Source: Tistlia consotensis USBA 355 (GTDB lineage: Bacteria; Pseudomonadota; Alphaproteobacteria; Kiloniellales; DSM-21159). From it: a stretch of 64,000 nt of DNA. The notes beneath the pieces were generated by a model, which was not told the DNA's origin, ran no database searches, and worked only from the letters and a program-made list of their open reading frames with translations. The stretch's first letter is position 1. Each line of letters opens with the position of its first letter. Location of the stretch: contig NZ_FWZX01000016.1 of the NCBI RefSeq assembly GCF_900177295.1, forward strand, positions 1 through 64,000. The letters run 5' to 3'. Positions 52,752 to 60,757 of this stretch are shown piece after piece. A program made the translations under genes and the position numbers.

Positions 52752-53762
52752 ATGGAGACCAGACCCAACACCTTCTTCTGCATCGACGGGCACACCTGCG
52801 GCAACCCCGTGCGGCTGGTCGCCGGCGGCGGGCCGGCACTGGCCGGCGCCAGCATGAGCGAGAAGCGCCAGGACTTCCTGAAGCGCTACGACTGGATCCG
52901 CACGGCCCTGATGTTCGAGCCGCGCGGCCACGACATGATGTCGGGCTCGATCCTCTACCCGCCGACCCGGCCCGACTGCGACGTCGCGATCCTGTTCATC
53001 GAGACCTCGGGCTGCCTGCCGATGTGCGGCCACGGCACGATCGGCACGGTGACCTTCGCCATCGAGCGCGGCCTGGTCCAGCCGGCCGAGGAGGGCCTGC
53101 TGCGGCTCGACGCGCCGGCCGGCCGGGTGCTGGCGCGCTACCGGCGCGACGACCGCGGCTTCGTCGAGGCGGTGCGCATCACCAACGTGCGCTCCTATCT
53201 CGCGGTCGAGGGCCTGACCGTCGACTGCCCGACGCTCGGCCCGCTGACCCTGGACATCGCCTACGGCGGCAACTTCTACGCCATCGTCGAGCCGCAGGAG
53301 CGCTTCGGCGGGCTGGAGACGATCACGCCGGGCGAGGTGCTGCGCCTTTCGCCGCTGCTGCGCCGGGCGGTCAACGAAGCCGTCGAGGTCGCCCATCCCG
53401 AGGACCCGACGATCCGCGGCGTCAGCCATGTCATGTGGACGGGAAAGCCGACGCAGGACGGCGCCCACGCCCGCAACGCCGTGTTCTACGGCGACAAGGC
53501 GATCGACCGCAGCCCCTGCGGCACCGGCACCTCTGCGCGCATGGCCCAGCTCCACGCCAAGGGCCGCCTCGCGGCCGGCGACGACTTCGTCCACGAGTCG
53601 ATCATCGGCAGCCTGTTCCGCGGCCGGGTCGAGGAGGAGACGCGCCTGGGCGACAAGGCCGCCATCGTGCCCTCGATCGAGGGCTGGGCCCGCATCACCG
53701 GCCTCAACACCCTCTTCGTCGACGAGCGCGACCCCTTCGCCCACGGCTTCCAGCTGGTCTGA
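52752..53762 (+). CDS. Proline racemase family, probable 4-hydroxyproline 2-epimerase
   Basis: A 336-residue enzyme with both active-site cysteines of the family: Cys92 in LPMCGHGTIG and Cys256 in SPCGTGTSAR. Trans-3-hydroxyproline dehydratases have threonine at the second position, so an epimerase or racemase is favoured. FFCIDGHTCGNPVRLV at the start and the YGGNFYAIV strand are typical of hydroxyproline 2-epimerases, which convert trans-4-hydroxy-L-proline to cis-4-hydroxy-D-proline. The DapA-family, regulator and carrier genes nearby fit hydroxyproline catabolism; the D-hydroxyproline dehydrogenase is not in the window. Confidence 0.9.
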   Translation: METRPNTFFCIDGHTCGNPVRLVAGGGPALAGASMSEKRQDFLKRYDWIRTALMFEPRGHDMMSGSILYPPTRPDCDVAILFIETSGCLPMCGHGTIGTVTFAIERGLVQPAEEGLLRLDAPAGRVLARYRRDDRGFVEAVRITNVRSYLAVEGLTVDCPTLGPLTLDIAYGGNFYAIVEPQERFGGLETITPGEVLRLSPLLRRAVNEAVEVAHPEDPTIRGVSHVMWTGKPTQDGAHARNAVFYGDKAIDRSPCGTGTSARMAQLHAKGRLAAGDDFVHESIIGSLFRGRVEEETRLGDKAAIVPSIEGWARITGLNTLFVDERDPFAHGFQLV

Positions 53763-53779
53763 GGGGGAGCGGCCCGCTC

Positions 53780-54268
53780 CTACCCGCCGCCCAGCAGGTG
53801 GCGGTTGGGCAGGCGGGCGGCCTCGGCCAGCTCGGGGATCTCGACGATCGCGACGCCGAAGCGCTGGAGGCGGTCGATGGCCTCGTTCTCGACGAACTTC
53901 GGCGGCTCGCGCAGGGCCAGCACGACCCGGCGGATGCCGGCCTCCAGGATGTGGTCGGCGCAGGGCTTGCGGCCGGACAGGCGCAGGCCGCAGGGCTCCA
54001 TCGAGGCGTAGATCGTCGCGTCGGCGAGATCGAGGCCGGCCTGCCGCGCCTTGTGCAGCGCGACCTCCTCGGCGTGCCAGGCCGGCCCCAGCTCGCGGCT
54101 GAACCCGGTCGCCAGCACGCGGCCGGCGGCATCGGCGATCACCGAGCCGACGGAATAGGCTGTCTGCGACGGCTCGCAGCAGCCGGCCAGCGCGACCGCC
54201 TGCTCCAACAGCGCCCGGTCCCGGGGCTCGCGCGCGGCGGCCCCTCGGGGGGCAGGGGATGACGCCAC
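53780..54268 (-). CDS. Cytidine/CMP-deaminase-fold protein (RibD-like)
   Basis: A 162-residue zinc deaminase-fold protein. The GTG start at 54268 is two bases after the stop of the DapA-family gene. Zinc ligands are visible as His65 with catalytic Glu67 in WHAEEVAL, Cys93 in SMEPCG and Cys103 in RKPCADHI. The PC-xx-HI arrangement resembles the deaminase part of RibD, but the reductase part is absent and no riboflavin genes are near. It may deaminate a small cyclic amine or act as a pyrimidine deaminase; coupling to the DapA-family gene suggests a catabolic role. Confidence 0.85.
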   Translation of the reverse strand: MASSPAPRGAAAREPRDRALLEQAVALAGCCEPSQTAYSVGSVIADAAGRVLATGFSRELGPAWHAEEVALHKARQAGLDLADATIYASMEPCGLRLSGRKPCADHILEAGIRRVVLALREPPKFVENEAIDRLQRFGVAIVEIPELAEAARLPNRHLLGGG

Positions 54269-54270
54269 GG

Positions 54271-55188
54271 CTACTCCGCGGCGAGCTTCGGCCGTGCGTC
54301 GAGCCCCGCCTGGACGATCGCCGTCACGCGCGCCCGCTCGGCGCCCTCGAGCTTGCGGCGCGGCGCGCGCACCGTCTCGCTGCCGTGGCCGCAGAGCGCC
54401 TGGGCCAGCTTGATGTACTGGACCAGCTTGCTGTGCACGTCGAGGTGCAGCAGCGGGGTGAACCAGCGGTAGAGCGCACGGGCCTCGGCCCAGCGCTCCT
54501 CGCGGATCAGCCGCCAGAGCCGCACGCTCTCCTCCGGGAAGGCGTTGACCAGCCCGGCGACCCAGCCGCTGGTGCCGAGCAGCGCCGTCTCCAGGGCCAG
54601 GTCGTCGACGCCGCAGAACAGGGTGAAGCGGTCGCCGACCGCGTTGACGATGTCGGTGATCCGGCGCGGATCGTCGGAGCTCTCCTTGATCGCGATCAGC
54701 GTCTCCTCGTCGGCGAGCTCGGCGAACATCTCCGGCGTGACGTCGACGCCGTAGGTCACGGGGTTGTTGTAGACCATGATCGGCAGGTCGCTGGCCCGGG
54801 CGACGGCGCGGAAGTGCGCCATCGCCTCGCCGGCGTCGGCCTTGTAGATCATCGCCGGCAGCACCATCAGGCCGCTGCAGCCGAGGGCCTGCATGTCCGC
54901 GGCGAAGCGGCAGGCAGCCCGCGTCGAGTTCTCGGCGACACCGGCCAGCACCGGCACGCGGCCGTCGACGGCCTCCAGGGTCGCGCGGATCACCTCGCGC
55001 TTCTCCTCCGGCTCCATGGTCGTCGCCTCGCCCAGGGTGCCGAGCATGATCAGGCCGTCGACGCCGGCCTCGACCAGGGTCCGGACGTGGGCCTGGCTGG
55101 CCTCCAGGTCGATCGTCTCGTCGGAGGCGAACTGGGTGGTGACCGCCGGAAAGACGCCGGTCCAGTCGCCGGCCGTGACGCTGCTCAT
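54271..55188 (-). CDS. DapA-family enzyme, candidate pyrroline-4-hydroxy-2-carboxylate deaminase
   Basis: A 305-residue TIM-barrel Schiff-base enzyme. ATG at 55188 has GGGAG six bases upstream. Lys168 in IAIKESSDD and Tyr140 in IMVYNNPVTYG are the catalytic pair, and LGTLGEATTM near 49-58 is the substrate loop. YNNPVTYGVD is typical of the subgroup that includes delta-1-pyrroline-4-hydroxy-2-carboxylate deaminase of bacterial hydroxyproline breakdown. The neighbouring epimerase, FadR-type regulator and MFS genes support that assignment over lysine synthesis. Confidence 0.87.
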   Translation of the reverse strand: MSSVTAGDWTGVFPAVTTQFASDETIDLEASQAHVRTLVEAGVDGLIMLGTLGEATTMEPEEKREVIRATLEAVDGRVPVLAGVAENSTRAACRFAADMQALGCSGLMVLPAMIYKADAGEAMAHFRAVARASDLPIMVYNNPVTYGVDVTPEMFAELADEETLIAIKESSDDPRRITDIVNAVGDRFTLFCGVDDLALETALLGTSGWVAGLVNAFPEESVRLWRLIREERWAEARALYRWFTPLLHLDVHSKLVQYIKLAQALCGHGSETVRAPRRKLEGAERARVTAIVQAGLDARPKLAAE

Positions 55189-55431
55189 GACATACTCCCG
55201 CCTGCCGAGTGAAGGTCCTGGCAGCGAGGTATAGCGCGCCCCGCACCGGGCACCCAAGGGCCTTTCGGCGACCAGCCGGGGCCCCCCGCCGGCAGGCCAT
55301 GCCGCTGGCGCGGCGCAGCCGTGCAGGCCTCAGGCTTGACGCTCCGCGGCCCGGCTGGGCACGGTGCCGCTGGTCGTACCACAGGACCAGAGCCCAAGGG
55401 AGGCCGGCGCCCCGGCGCCGGAGGCTGCAGG

Positions 55432-56211
55432 ATGCCCCGCACCGCGCCGCTGGCCAACGATCCGCGCTTCCACTCGATCCAGCGCGAGCGCGTCTCCGAC
55501 CGCGTCGCCCAGGAGATCCTGCGGCTGATCGCGTCCGGCGAGCTGGCGCCCGGCGAGCGCCTGCCCGGCGAGCGCCAGCTGGCCGAGATGATGGACGTCA
55601 GCCGGGTCTCGGTGCGCGCCGCGCTGCAGCAGCTCAAGACCCAGGGCTTCGTCAGCGCGGTCCAGGGCGGCGGCACGCGGGTCGTCGCCTCGGCGAACCC
55701 GATCGACGCCGGCCTGACCGAGCTGGTCCGGGCCAGCGACGAGAACCTCAGCGACCTCGCCGAGATCCGCGCGAACCTCGAGATCTGGGCCGCCCGCCGC
55801 GCCGCCGAGCGGGCCGACGCGCGGCGCCTGCGCGACATCGCCCAGGCCCTGGAGACCATGGCCGATCCCGCGCGGCCGGCGCGCTACCGCGCCACCGACG
55901 ACCACGCCTTCCACCTGGCCATCGCCAAGGCCTCGGGCAGCGCGGTCTACCTGCACCTGATGTCGGTGCTCGGCGAGATCCTGGAGAAGATGTTCGCGCA
56001 CACGCGCAACGAGCTCTACGTCTCGGAGAGCGACGACCGGCGCTTCCTGGAGCAGCACCGGACGATCTACCGGGCGATCGAGGCGCACGATCCGGACGCC
56101 GCCGCACGGGCCATGCGCCACCACCTGGACACCGTGCTGTCGCGCCACCACGACATCGAGCCGACGATCGCGCGCGCGGCTCCGCGCGTGCTGGCCGAGC
56201 GGCACGCGTGA
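55432..56211 (+). CDS. GntR/FadR family transcriptional regulator
   Basis: A 259-residue regulator. The winged helix (about 15-80) has VAQEILRLIASGELAPGERLPGERQLAEMMDVSRVSVRAALQQLKTQGFVSAVQGGGTRV, a standard FadR-subfamily head. The C-terminal FCD domain (100-240) has EIRANLEIWAARRAAERA, the metal-binding DDHAFHLAIAKASG and HRTIYRAIEAHDPDAAARAMRHHL. FCD regulators respond to carboxylic acids. It is divergent from the DapA-family gene, with 243 bases between start codons, so it probably controls the hydroxyproline-type cluster. The MFS gene follows after 16 bases. Confidence 0.92.
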   Translation: MPRTAPLANDPRFHSIQRERVSDRVAQEILRLIASGELAPGERLPGERQLAEMMDVSRVSVRAALQQLKTQGFVSAVQGGGTRVVASANPIDAGLTELVRASDENLSDLAEIRANLEIWAARRAAERADARRLRDIAQALETMADPARPARYRATDDHAFHLAIAKASGSAVYLHLMSVLGEILEKMFAHTRNELYVSESDDRRFLEQHRTIYRAIEAHDPDAAARAMRHHLDTVLSRHHDIEPTIARAAPRVLAERHA

Positions 56212-56227
56212 TCCAGGCAGGCTGAGC

Positions 56228-57499
56228 TTGCCGGCGGCGCGCGGGACGGGCGCCGCGCCGGCGCTGCTGCCCTGGATCTGCTGGGGCCTCGGCGCCGCCC
56301 TCTGCTGCTTCGGCTTCTTCCAGCGCTTCGCGCCCAGCGTCATGGTCGACGCGCTGATGCGCGACTTCCGGGTCGGCGGGGCCCTGCTCGGCGGCCTCTC
56401 GGCCTTCTACTTCTATGCCTATGCCGGCATGCAGGTGCCGGTCGGCCTGCTGGTCGACCGCTTCGGCCCGCGCCGCATGCTGGCGCTGGGCGCCGGGCTC
56501 TGCGCCCTCGGCAGCCTCGCCTTCGGCCTCGCCGGCGCGCTCGAGACGGCCTATCTCGGCCGGCTCGTCGCCGGCGCCGGCGCGGGCTTCAGCTTCGTCG
56601 GCGCGCTCAAGCTCGCGACCCTCTGGTTCCCGCCGCGGCGCTTCGGCCAGCTGGCCGGCCTGACCATGATGGTCTCGATGCTGGGCGGCGTGCTCGGCCA
56701 GGCGCCGGTGGCGGCCTTGGTCGACGGGGTGGGCTGGCGGCCGGTGATGACCGGCGCGGCCGGCGTAGGGGCGCTGCTGGCCCTGGTCATCTGGCTGGTC
56801 GTGCGCGACGGCGGCCGGGCCGGCGCGGCGCCGCGCCGGGGGCCGGCGCACCAGGGCGCCTGGCGCGGCATCCTGCGCGTCGCCGGCAACCGCCAGCTCT
56901 GGCTGATCTCCCTGGTCGGCGCCGCGATGAGCGGGCCGATGCTGACCATCGCCGGCCTCTGGGGCGTGCCCTGGCTGATGCATCTGCACGGCTATTCGCG
57001 GCCGGAGGCGGCCGCGACCAACTCGCTGCTGCTGATCGGCTGGGCGGTCGGCTCGCCGCTCGCCGGCACGCTGTCCGACCGCCTCGGCCGGCGTCGCCTG
57101 CCGCTGCTCTGCGGCGGCGGCCTCGGCCTCGCCGGCCTGCTCGCGCTGCTCTACCTGCCCGGCCTGCCGGCGCCGCTGCTGCCGCTGCTCTTCTTCCTCT
57201 CCGGCCTCGGGCTCGGCAGCATGGCGATCGCCTACGCGATGGCCCGCGAGACCGTCCCGGCCCACGACGCGGGCAGCGCGCTCGGCCTGTCCAACACGGT
57301 CATCGTCGGCAGCGGCGCCCTGTTCCAGCCGCTGGTCGGCTGGCTGCTCGACCTCGGCTGGGACGGCCGGCTGCTCGCCGGCGCCCGGATCTACGGCGCC
57401 GCGGACTACCGCCTCGCGCTCGGCGTCCTGCCGGCCTGCCTGGCGCTCTGCCTGCTGCTCGGCCTGCGGCTGCGCGAGACCCGCCCGGACGGCGCCTGA
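56228..57499 (+). CDS. MFS transporter
   Basis: A 423-residue major facilitator carrier with a TTG start, 16 bases after the regulator gene. Twelve membrane helices are apparent. MFS marks include VPVGLLVDRFGPRRMLALGAGLCALGSLAFGLA between helices 2 and 3, LGRLVAGAGAGFSFVGALKLATLWFPPRRFGQLAGL, and GTLSDRLGRRRLPLL in the second half. The organisation resembles carriers for small carboxylates or hydroxyproline-like compounds. The substrate is inferred only from the neighbouring genes. Confidence 0.88.
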   Translation: MPAARGTGAAPALLPWICWGLGAALCCFGFFQRFAPSVMVDALMRDFRVGGALLGGLSAFYFYAYAGMQVPVGLLVDRFGPRRMLALGAGLCALGSLAFGLAGALETAYLGRLVAGAGAGFSFVGALKLATLWFPPRRFGQLAGLTMMVSMLGGVLGQAPVAALVDGVGWRPVMTGAAGVGALLALVIWLVVRDGGRAGAAPRRGPAHQGAWRGILRVAGNRQLWLISLVGAAMSGPMLTIAGLWGVPWLMHLHGYSRPEAAATNSLLLIGWAVGSPLAGTLSDRLGRRRLPLLCGGGLGLAGLLALLYLPGLPAPLLPLLFFLSGLGLGSMAIAYAMARETVPAHDAGSALGLSNTVIVGSGALFQPLVGWLLDLGWDGRLLAGARIYGAADYRLALGVLPACLALCLLLGLRLRETRPDGA

Positions 57500-57564
57500 G
57501 CCGTCACGACGTCCTGGCTGTCGCGTCGATCTCCTGCAAAGCCGGCAGGGCGGGAGGCGACGCG

Positions 57565-59400
57565 ATGACCGGGGTGTACCAGCAGCAGTTCGCGGTCTAC
57601 GCCAGGCTCTACGCCGACACCAGCAACGGCTTCCACGTCGCGAAGGACCAGGCGGCGATCGACGGGCTGCTCGGCGAGCTCGGCCGGCAGGTCGCGACGG
57701 TCGAAGGCCAGCTCTCGGTCGCGCCGAACGGCCTGACCGCCAAGGCGATCGCCCAGCTCGCCCTGGACCAGATGTCGATCGCCCAGGCGCAGTTCGGCAG
57801 CCTCCAGGTTCTGGTCCAGAAGGCGGCCGAGAACGACCGCCTGACCGTCGTGAACGGCCCGGCCCTCGATTTCCAGAACAACAAGAGCCTCGCCGCCAAG
57901 CAGCAGGCCGCGGACGGGACGCTGCTGCAGAACCTGGCCGCCCTGCTCGCCAAGCTCGACCTGGCGATCGCCGCGCTGCAGACCGCCACGGCCTCGGGCG
58001 GCGGCGGCACCAAGCGGCCGCTCGACGACAACCCCTGGTTCGACGAGAGCCGGCGCGACCGCTTCCTGAGCCAGCAGGCGACCCGGTTCTACGCGCTGCT
58101 GCAGCAGTTCGAGCAGCTCAACGACAACGAGAGGGAGGGCACGGGCCAGCTCGAGATCTTTCTCGACGGCGTCGAGGCCGGCTCCGTCGAAGCCGCGCAC
58201 CGGCAGGGCTCGCAGGGCCTGGCGGTCGCCGACGCCCTCAAGCCGGCGATCTTCGCCCTGCTCGCCGACCCGGCCGCCCTGCCGTTCCGGCTCGACCCCT
58301 TCGACGAGACCACCTGGTACGAGGTGACCCTCGCCAACGAGCCGCCGGGCACCCCGGTCACGCAGTATCAGGACATCAACGATGCCAGCGGCGTGCCGCG
58401 CTACATCACCGGCTTCGCGCCGGTCGGCGGACAGCTCCAGGCCTTCCTCTCCCAATTCATCAGCCTGGCCGGCGCCAAGAGCATCTCCGACGAGGACCTG
58501 AAGGCGCTGCTCGACGCCTGGACGCCGAATCCCGGCGTCGTCGTCGGCGTCTACGACGTCGGCCAGGGCAACGCCAACGCGGTCTGCGACGGCACCGGAC
58601 GGCCGCGCTACTACTACGACCTGGGCGGCGGCTGCCTGGCCAACACCGGCACCTACCCCTTCACGCCGCTCGCCAATCCCAATCCCTTCTGCCGCTTCTT
58701 CACCCAGCCGGTCGTGCTGTCGCACTGGGACTGGGACCACTGGGCCTCGGCACACCGCAACCGCTATGCCCAGTACCAGCAGCACCACTGGATCGTGCCG
58801 AACCAGAACCTCGGCGCCGTCCACCTGCAGTTCGCCCAGGACGTCCAGAACAACGGCACGCTGACCGTCTGGAACCCGGCCGGCGGCACCACGGTGGTCA
58901 CCAACGTCGGCACGATCCAGCGCTGCACCGGCGCCGGCCGCAACCAGTCGGGCATCGCCTGGCTGGCCGACGACACCGCCAATCCCGGGCCCGGGCCGAC
59001 GCTGCTGCCGGGCGACGCGCGCTACAACTTCATCCCGGCCAACGGCGGCGGCGCCCTGGCCGCGATGGTCTGCACCCACCACGGCGGCTGGCTGCCGACC
59101 AACCAGGCGATCCCGGCGCCGATGGGCGCCGGCCCGGCCTGGGCCAACACGCGCATCGCCTACTCCTACGGTGCCGGCAACACCTTCGGCCATCCGCGCA
59201 ACCCGACCGTGACGCGTCATCAGAACTTCGGCTGGATCAACGCGAACCGCGTCGATACCGCGGCGCGCGGCGGCGTCGCGCGCGGCCACATCAACCTGCG
59301 CACGCCAGTCGGCGGCGGCGGCATCGGCGTCATCGCCCATGCCCAGATCCCCAACCTCTGCAACCCGCAGACCTGCGACTGCCAGGCCGCCAAGTCCTGA
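57565..59400 (+). CDS. Metallo-beta-lactamase-fold protein with long helical N-terminal region
   Basis: A 611-residue protein without signal peptide. Residues 1-145 are helical and alanine/glutamine-rich, ending in a glycine linker. Residues 325-590 carry metallo-beta-lactamase marks in the ComEC/Rec2 style: VVGVYDVGQGNANAV (327-340), HWDWDH (387-392), LLPGDARYNFIPA with Asp484, and THHGGW with His505. The usual HxHxDH is replaced by H-W-D-W-D-H. The last residues (LCNPQTCDCQAAKS) carry three cysteines. No membrane helices of true ComEC are present. It is probably a metal-dependent hydrolase on a phosphoester or nucleic acid; function and partners are unknown. The downstream gene is glycerate kinase, 40 bases on. 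Confidence 0.75.
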   Translation: MTGVYQQQFAVYARLYADTSNGFHVAKDQAAIDGLLGELGRQVATVEGQLSVAPNGLTAKAIAQLALDQMSIAQAQFGSLQVLVQKAAENDRLTVVNGPALDFQNNKSLAAKQQAADGTLLQNLAALLAKLDLAIAALQTATASGGGGTKRPLDDNPWFDESRRDRFLSQQATRFYALLQQFEQLNDNEREGTGQLEIFLDGVEAGSVEAAHRQGSQGLAVADALKPAIFALLADPAALPFRLDPFDETTWYEVTLANEPPGTPVTQYQDINDASGVPRYITGFAPVGGQLQAFLSQFISLAGAKSISDEDLKALLDAWTPNPGVVVGVYDVGQGNANAVCDGTGRPRYYYDLGGGCLANTGTYPFTPLANPNPFCRFFTQPVVLSHWDWDHWASAHRNRYAQYQQHHWIVPNQNLGAVHLQFAQDVQNNGTLTVWNPAGGTTVVTNVGTIQRCTGAGRNQSGIAWLADDTANPGPGPTLLPGDARYNFIPANGGGALAAMVCTHHGGWLPTNQAIPAPMGAGPAWANTRIAYSYGAGNTFGHPRNPTVTRHQNFGWINANRVDTAARGGVARGHINLRTPVGGGGIGVIAHAQIPNLCNPQTCDCQAAKS

Positions 59401-59440
59401 GCCCTGACGGCGCGGCGGCGGCCATGCTAGAGAGTCGGGC

Positions 59441-60700
59441 ATGGACGCCCGCAAGCTTCTCGACGACGCCTTCAGCGCCGCGCTCGCCGCCGCCGATCCG
59501 GCGCGGGTGCTGGCCGCCCAGCTGCCCGAGCCGCCGGCCGGACGCACCCTCGTGGTCGGCGCCGGCAAGGCCGCCGCGGCCATGGCCCACGCCCTGGAGC
59601 AGGCCTGGCCCGGCCCGCTCGAAGGCCTGGTCGTGACCCGCTACGGCCACGGCCTGCCCTGCCGGCGCATCGAGGTCGTCGAGGCCTCGCACCCGGTGCC
59701 CGACGCCGCCGGCCGCGACGCCGCCCGGCGGATCCTCGAGCTGGCGCGCGGGCTCGGTCCCGACGACCTGCTGCTCTGCCTGATCTCCGGCGGCGGCTCG
59801 GCCCTGCTCGCCCTGCCGGCGGAAGGCCTGGAGCTGGCCGACAAGCAGGCGGTCAACAAGGCGCTGCTGGCCAGCGGCGCCGCGATCGACGAGATGAACT
59901 GCGTGCGCAAGCACCTCTCGGCGATCAAGGGCGGCCGCCTCGCCGCCGCCGCGCACCCGGCCCGGGTGGTGACGCTGGCGATCTCCGACGTGCCCGACGA
60001 CGACCCGGCGACCATCGCCTCGGGGCCGACCGTCGGCGACCCGACCAGCTTCGCCGACGCCCGGGCGATCCTGGCCAAGTACGGCATCGAGCCGCCCGCG
60101 GCGGTGCGCCGGCACCTGGAGGCCGCGGCCGAGGAGACGCCGAAGCCGGACGACCCGCGGCTCGCCGGCAGCGCCTTCCGGCTGATCGCGCGGCCCCAGG
60201 ACTCGCTGGAGGCGGCGGCCGGAGTCGCGCGCGCCGCCGGCGCCCTGCCGGTGATCCTCGGCGCCGACATCGAGGGCGAGTCGCGCGAGGTCGCCCGGGT
60301 CATGGCCGGCATCGCCAAGCAGGTGCGCCGCTTCGGCCAGCCGGCCGCGGCGCCCTGCCTGCTGCTGTCGGGTGGCGAGACCACGGTGACGCTCAAGGCG
60401 AAGGGCGGGCGCGGCGGCCGCAACGCCGAGTTCCTGCTGGCCCTCGCGGTCGCGCTGGAGGGCCTGGAGGGAGTCCACGCCCTGGCCTGCGACACCGACG
60501 GCATCGACGGCAGCGAGGACAACGCCGGCGCCCGCCTGGGCCCCGACAGCCTGGCCCGCGCCGCGGCCCGCGGCCTCGACGCCAAGGCGCTGCTCGCCGC
60601 CAACGACGCCTACCGCTTCTTCGCCGGGCTCGACGACCTGATCGTCACCGGCCCGACCCGGACCAACGTTAACGACTTCCGCGCCATTCTGGTAACGTGA
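59441..60700 (+). CDS. Glycerate 2-kinase (MOFRL/DUF4147 family)
   Basis: A 419-residue enzyme of the TtuD/GckA type. Residues 1-230 carry LVVGAGKAAAAMAHALEQ near 37-54, EASHPVPDAAGRDAARRIL near 79-97, LCLISGGGSALLALPAEGL near 109-127 and VRKHLSAIKGGRLA near 156-169. The C-terminal MOFRL domain has LLSGGETTVTLKAKGGRGGRNAEFLLALA and ACDTDGIDGSEDNAGA. It phosphorylates D-glycerate to 2-phosphoglycerate. The pyruvate kinase gene follows 57 bases later, a pairing seen in many proteobacteria that lets glycerate enter lower glycolysis. Confidence 0.95.
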   Translation: MDARKLLDDAFSAALAAADPARVLAAQLPEPPAGRTLVVGAGKAAAAMAHALEQAWPGPLEGLVVTRYGHGLPCRRIEVVEASHPVPDAAGRDAARRILELARGLGPDDLLLCLISGGGSALLALPAEGLELADKQAVNKALLASGAAIDEMNCVRKHLSAIKGGRLAAAAHPARVVTLAISDVPDDDPATIASGPTVGDPTSFADARAILAKYGIEPPAAVRRHLEAAAEETPKPDDPRLAGSAFRLIARPQDSLEAAAGVARAAGALPVILGADIEGESREVARVMAGIAKQVRRFGQPAAAPCLLLSGGETTVTLKAKGGRGGRNAEFLLALAVALEGLEGVHALACDTDGIDGSEDNAGARLGPDSLARAAARGLDAKALLAANDAYRFFAGLDDLIVTGPTRTNVNDFRAILVT

Positions 60701-60757
60701 CGCCGGCACCCTAAGTCACTGTTCCAGACCGGGAAGAAGATCGGAGGCAGACCCGAC

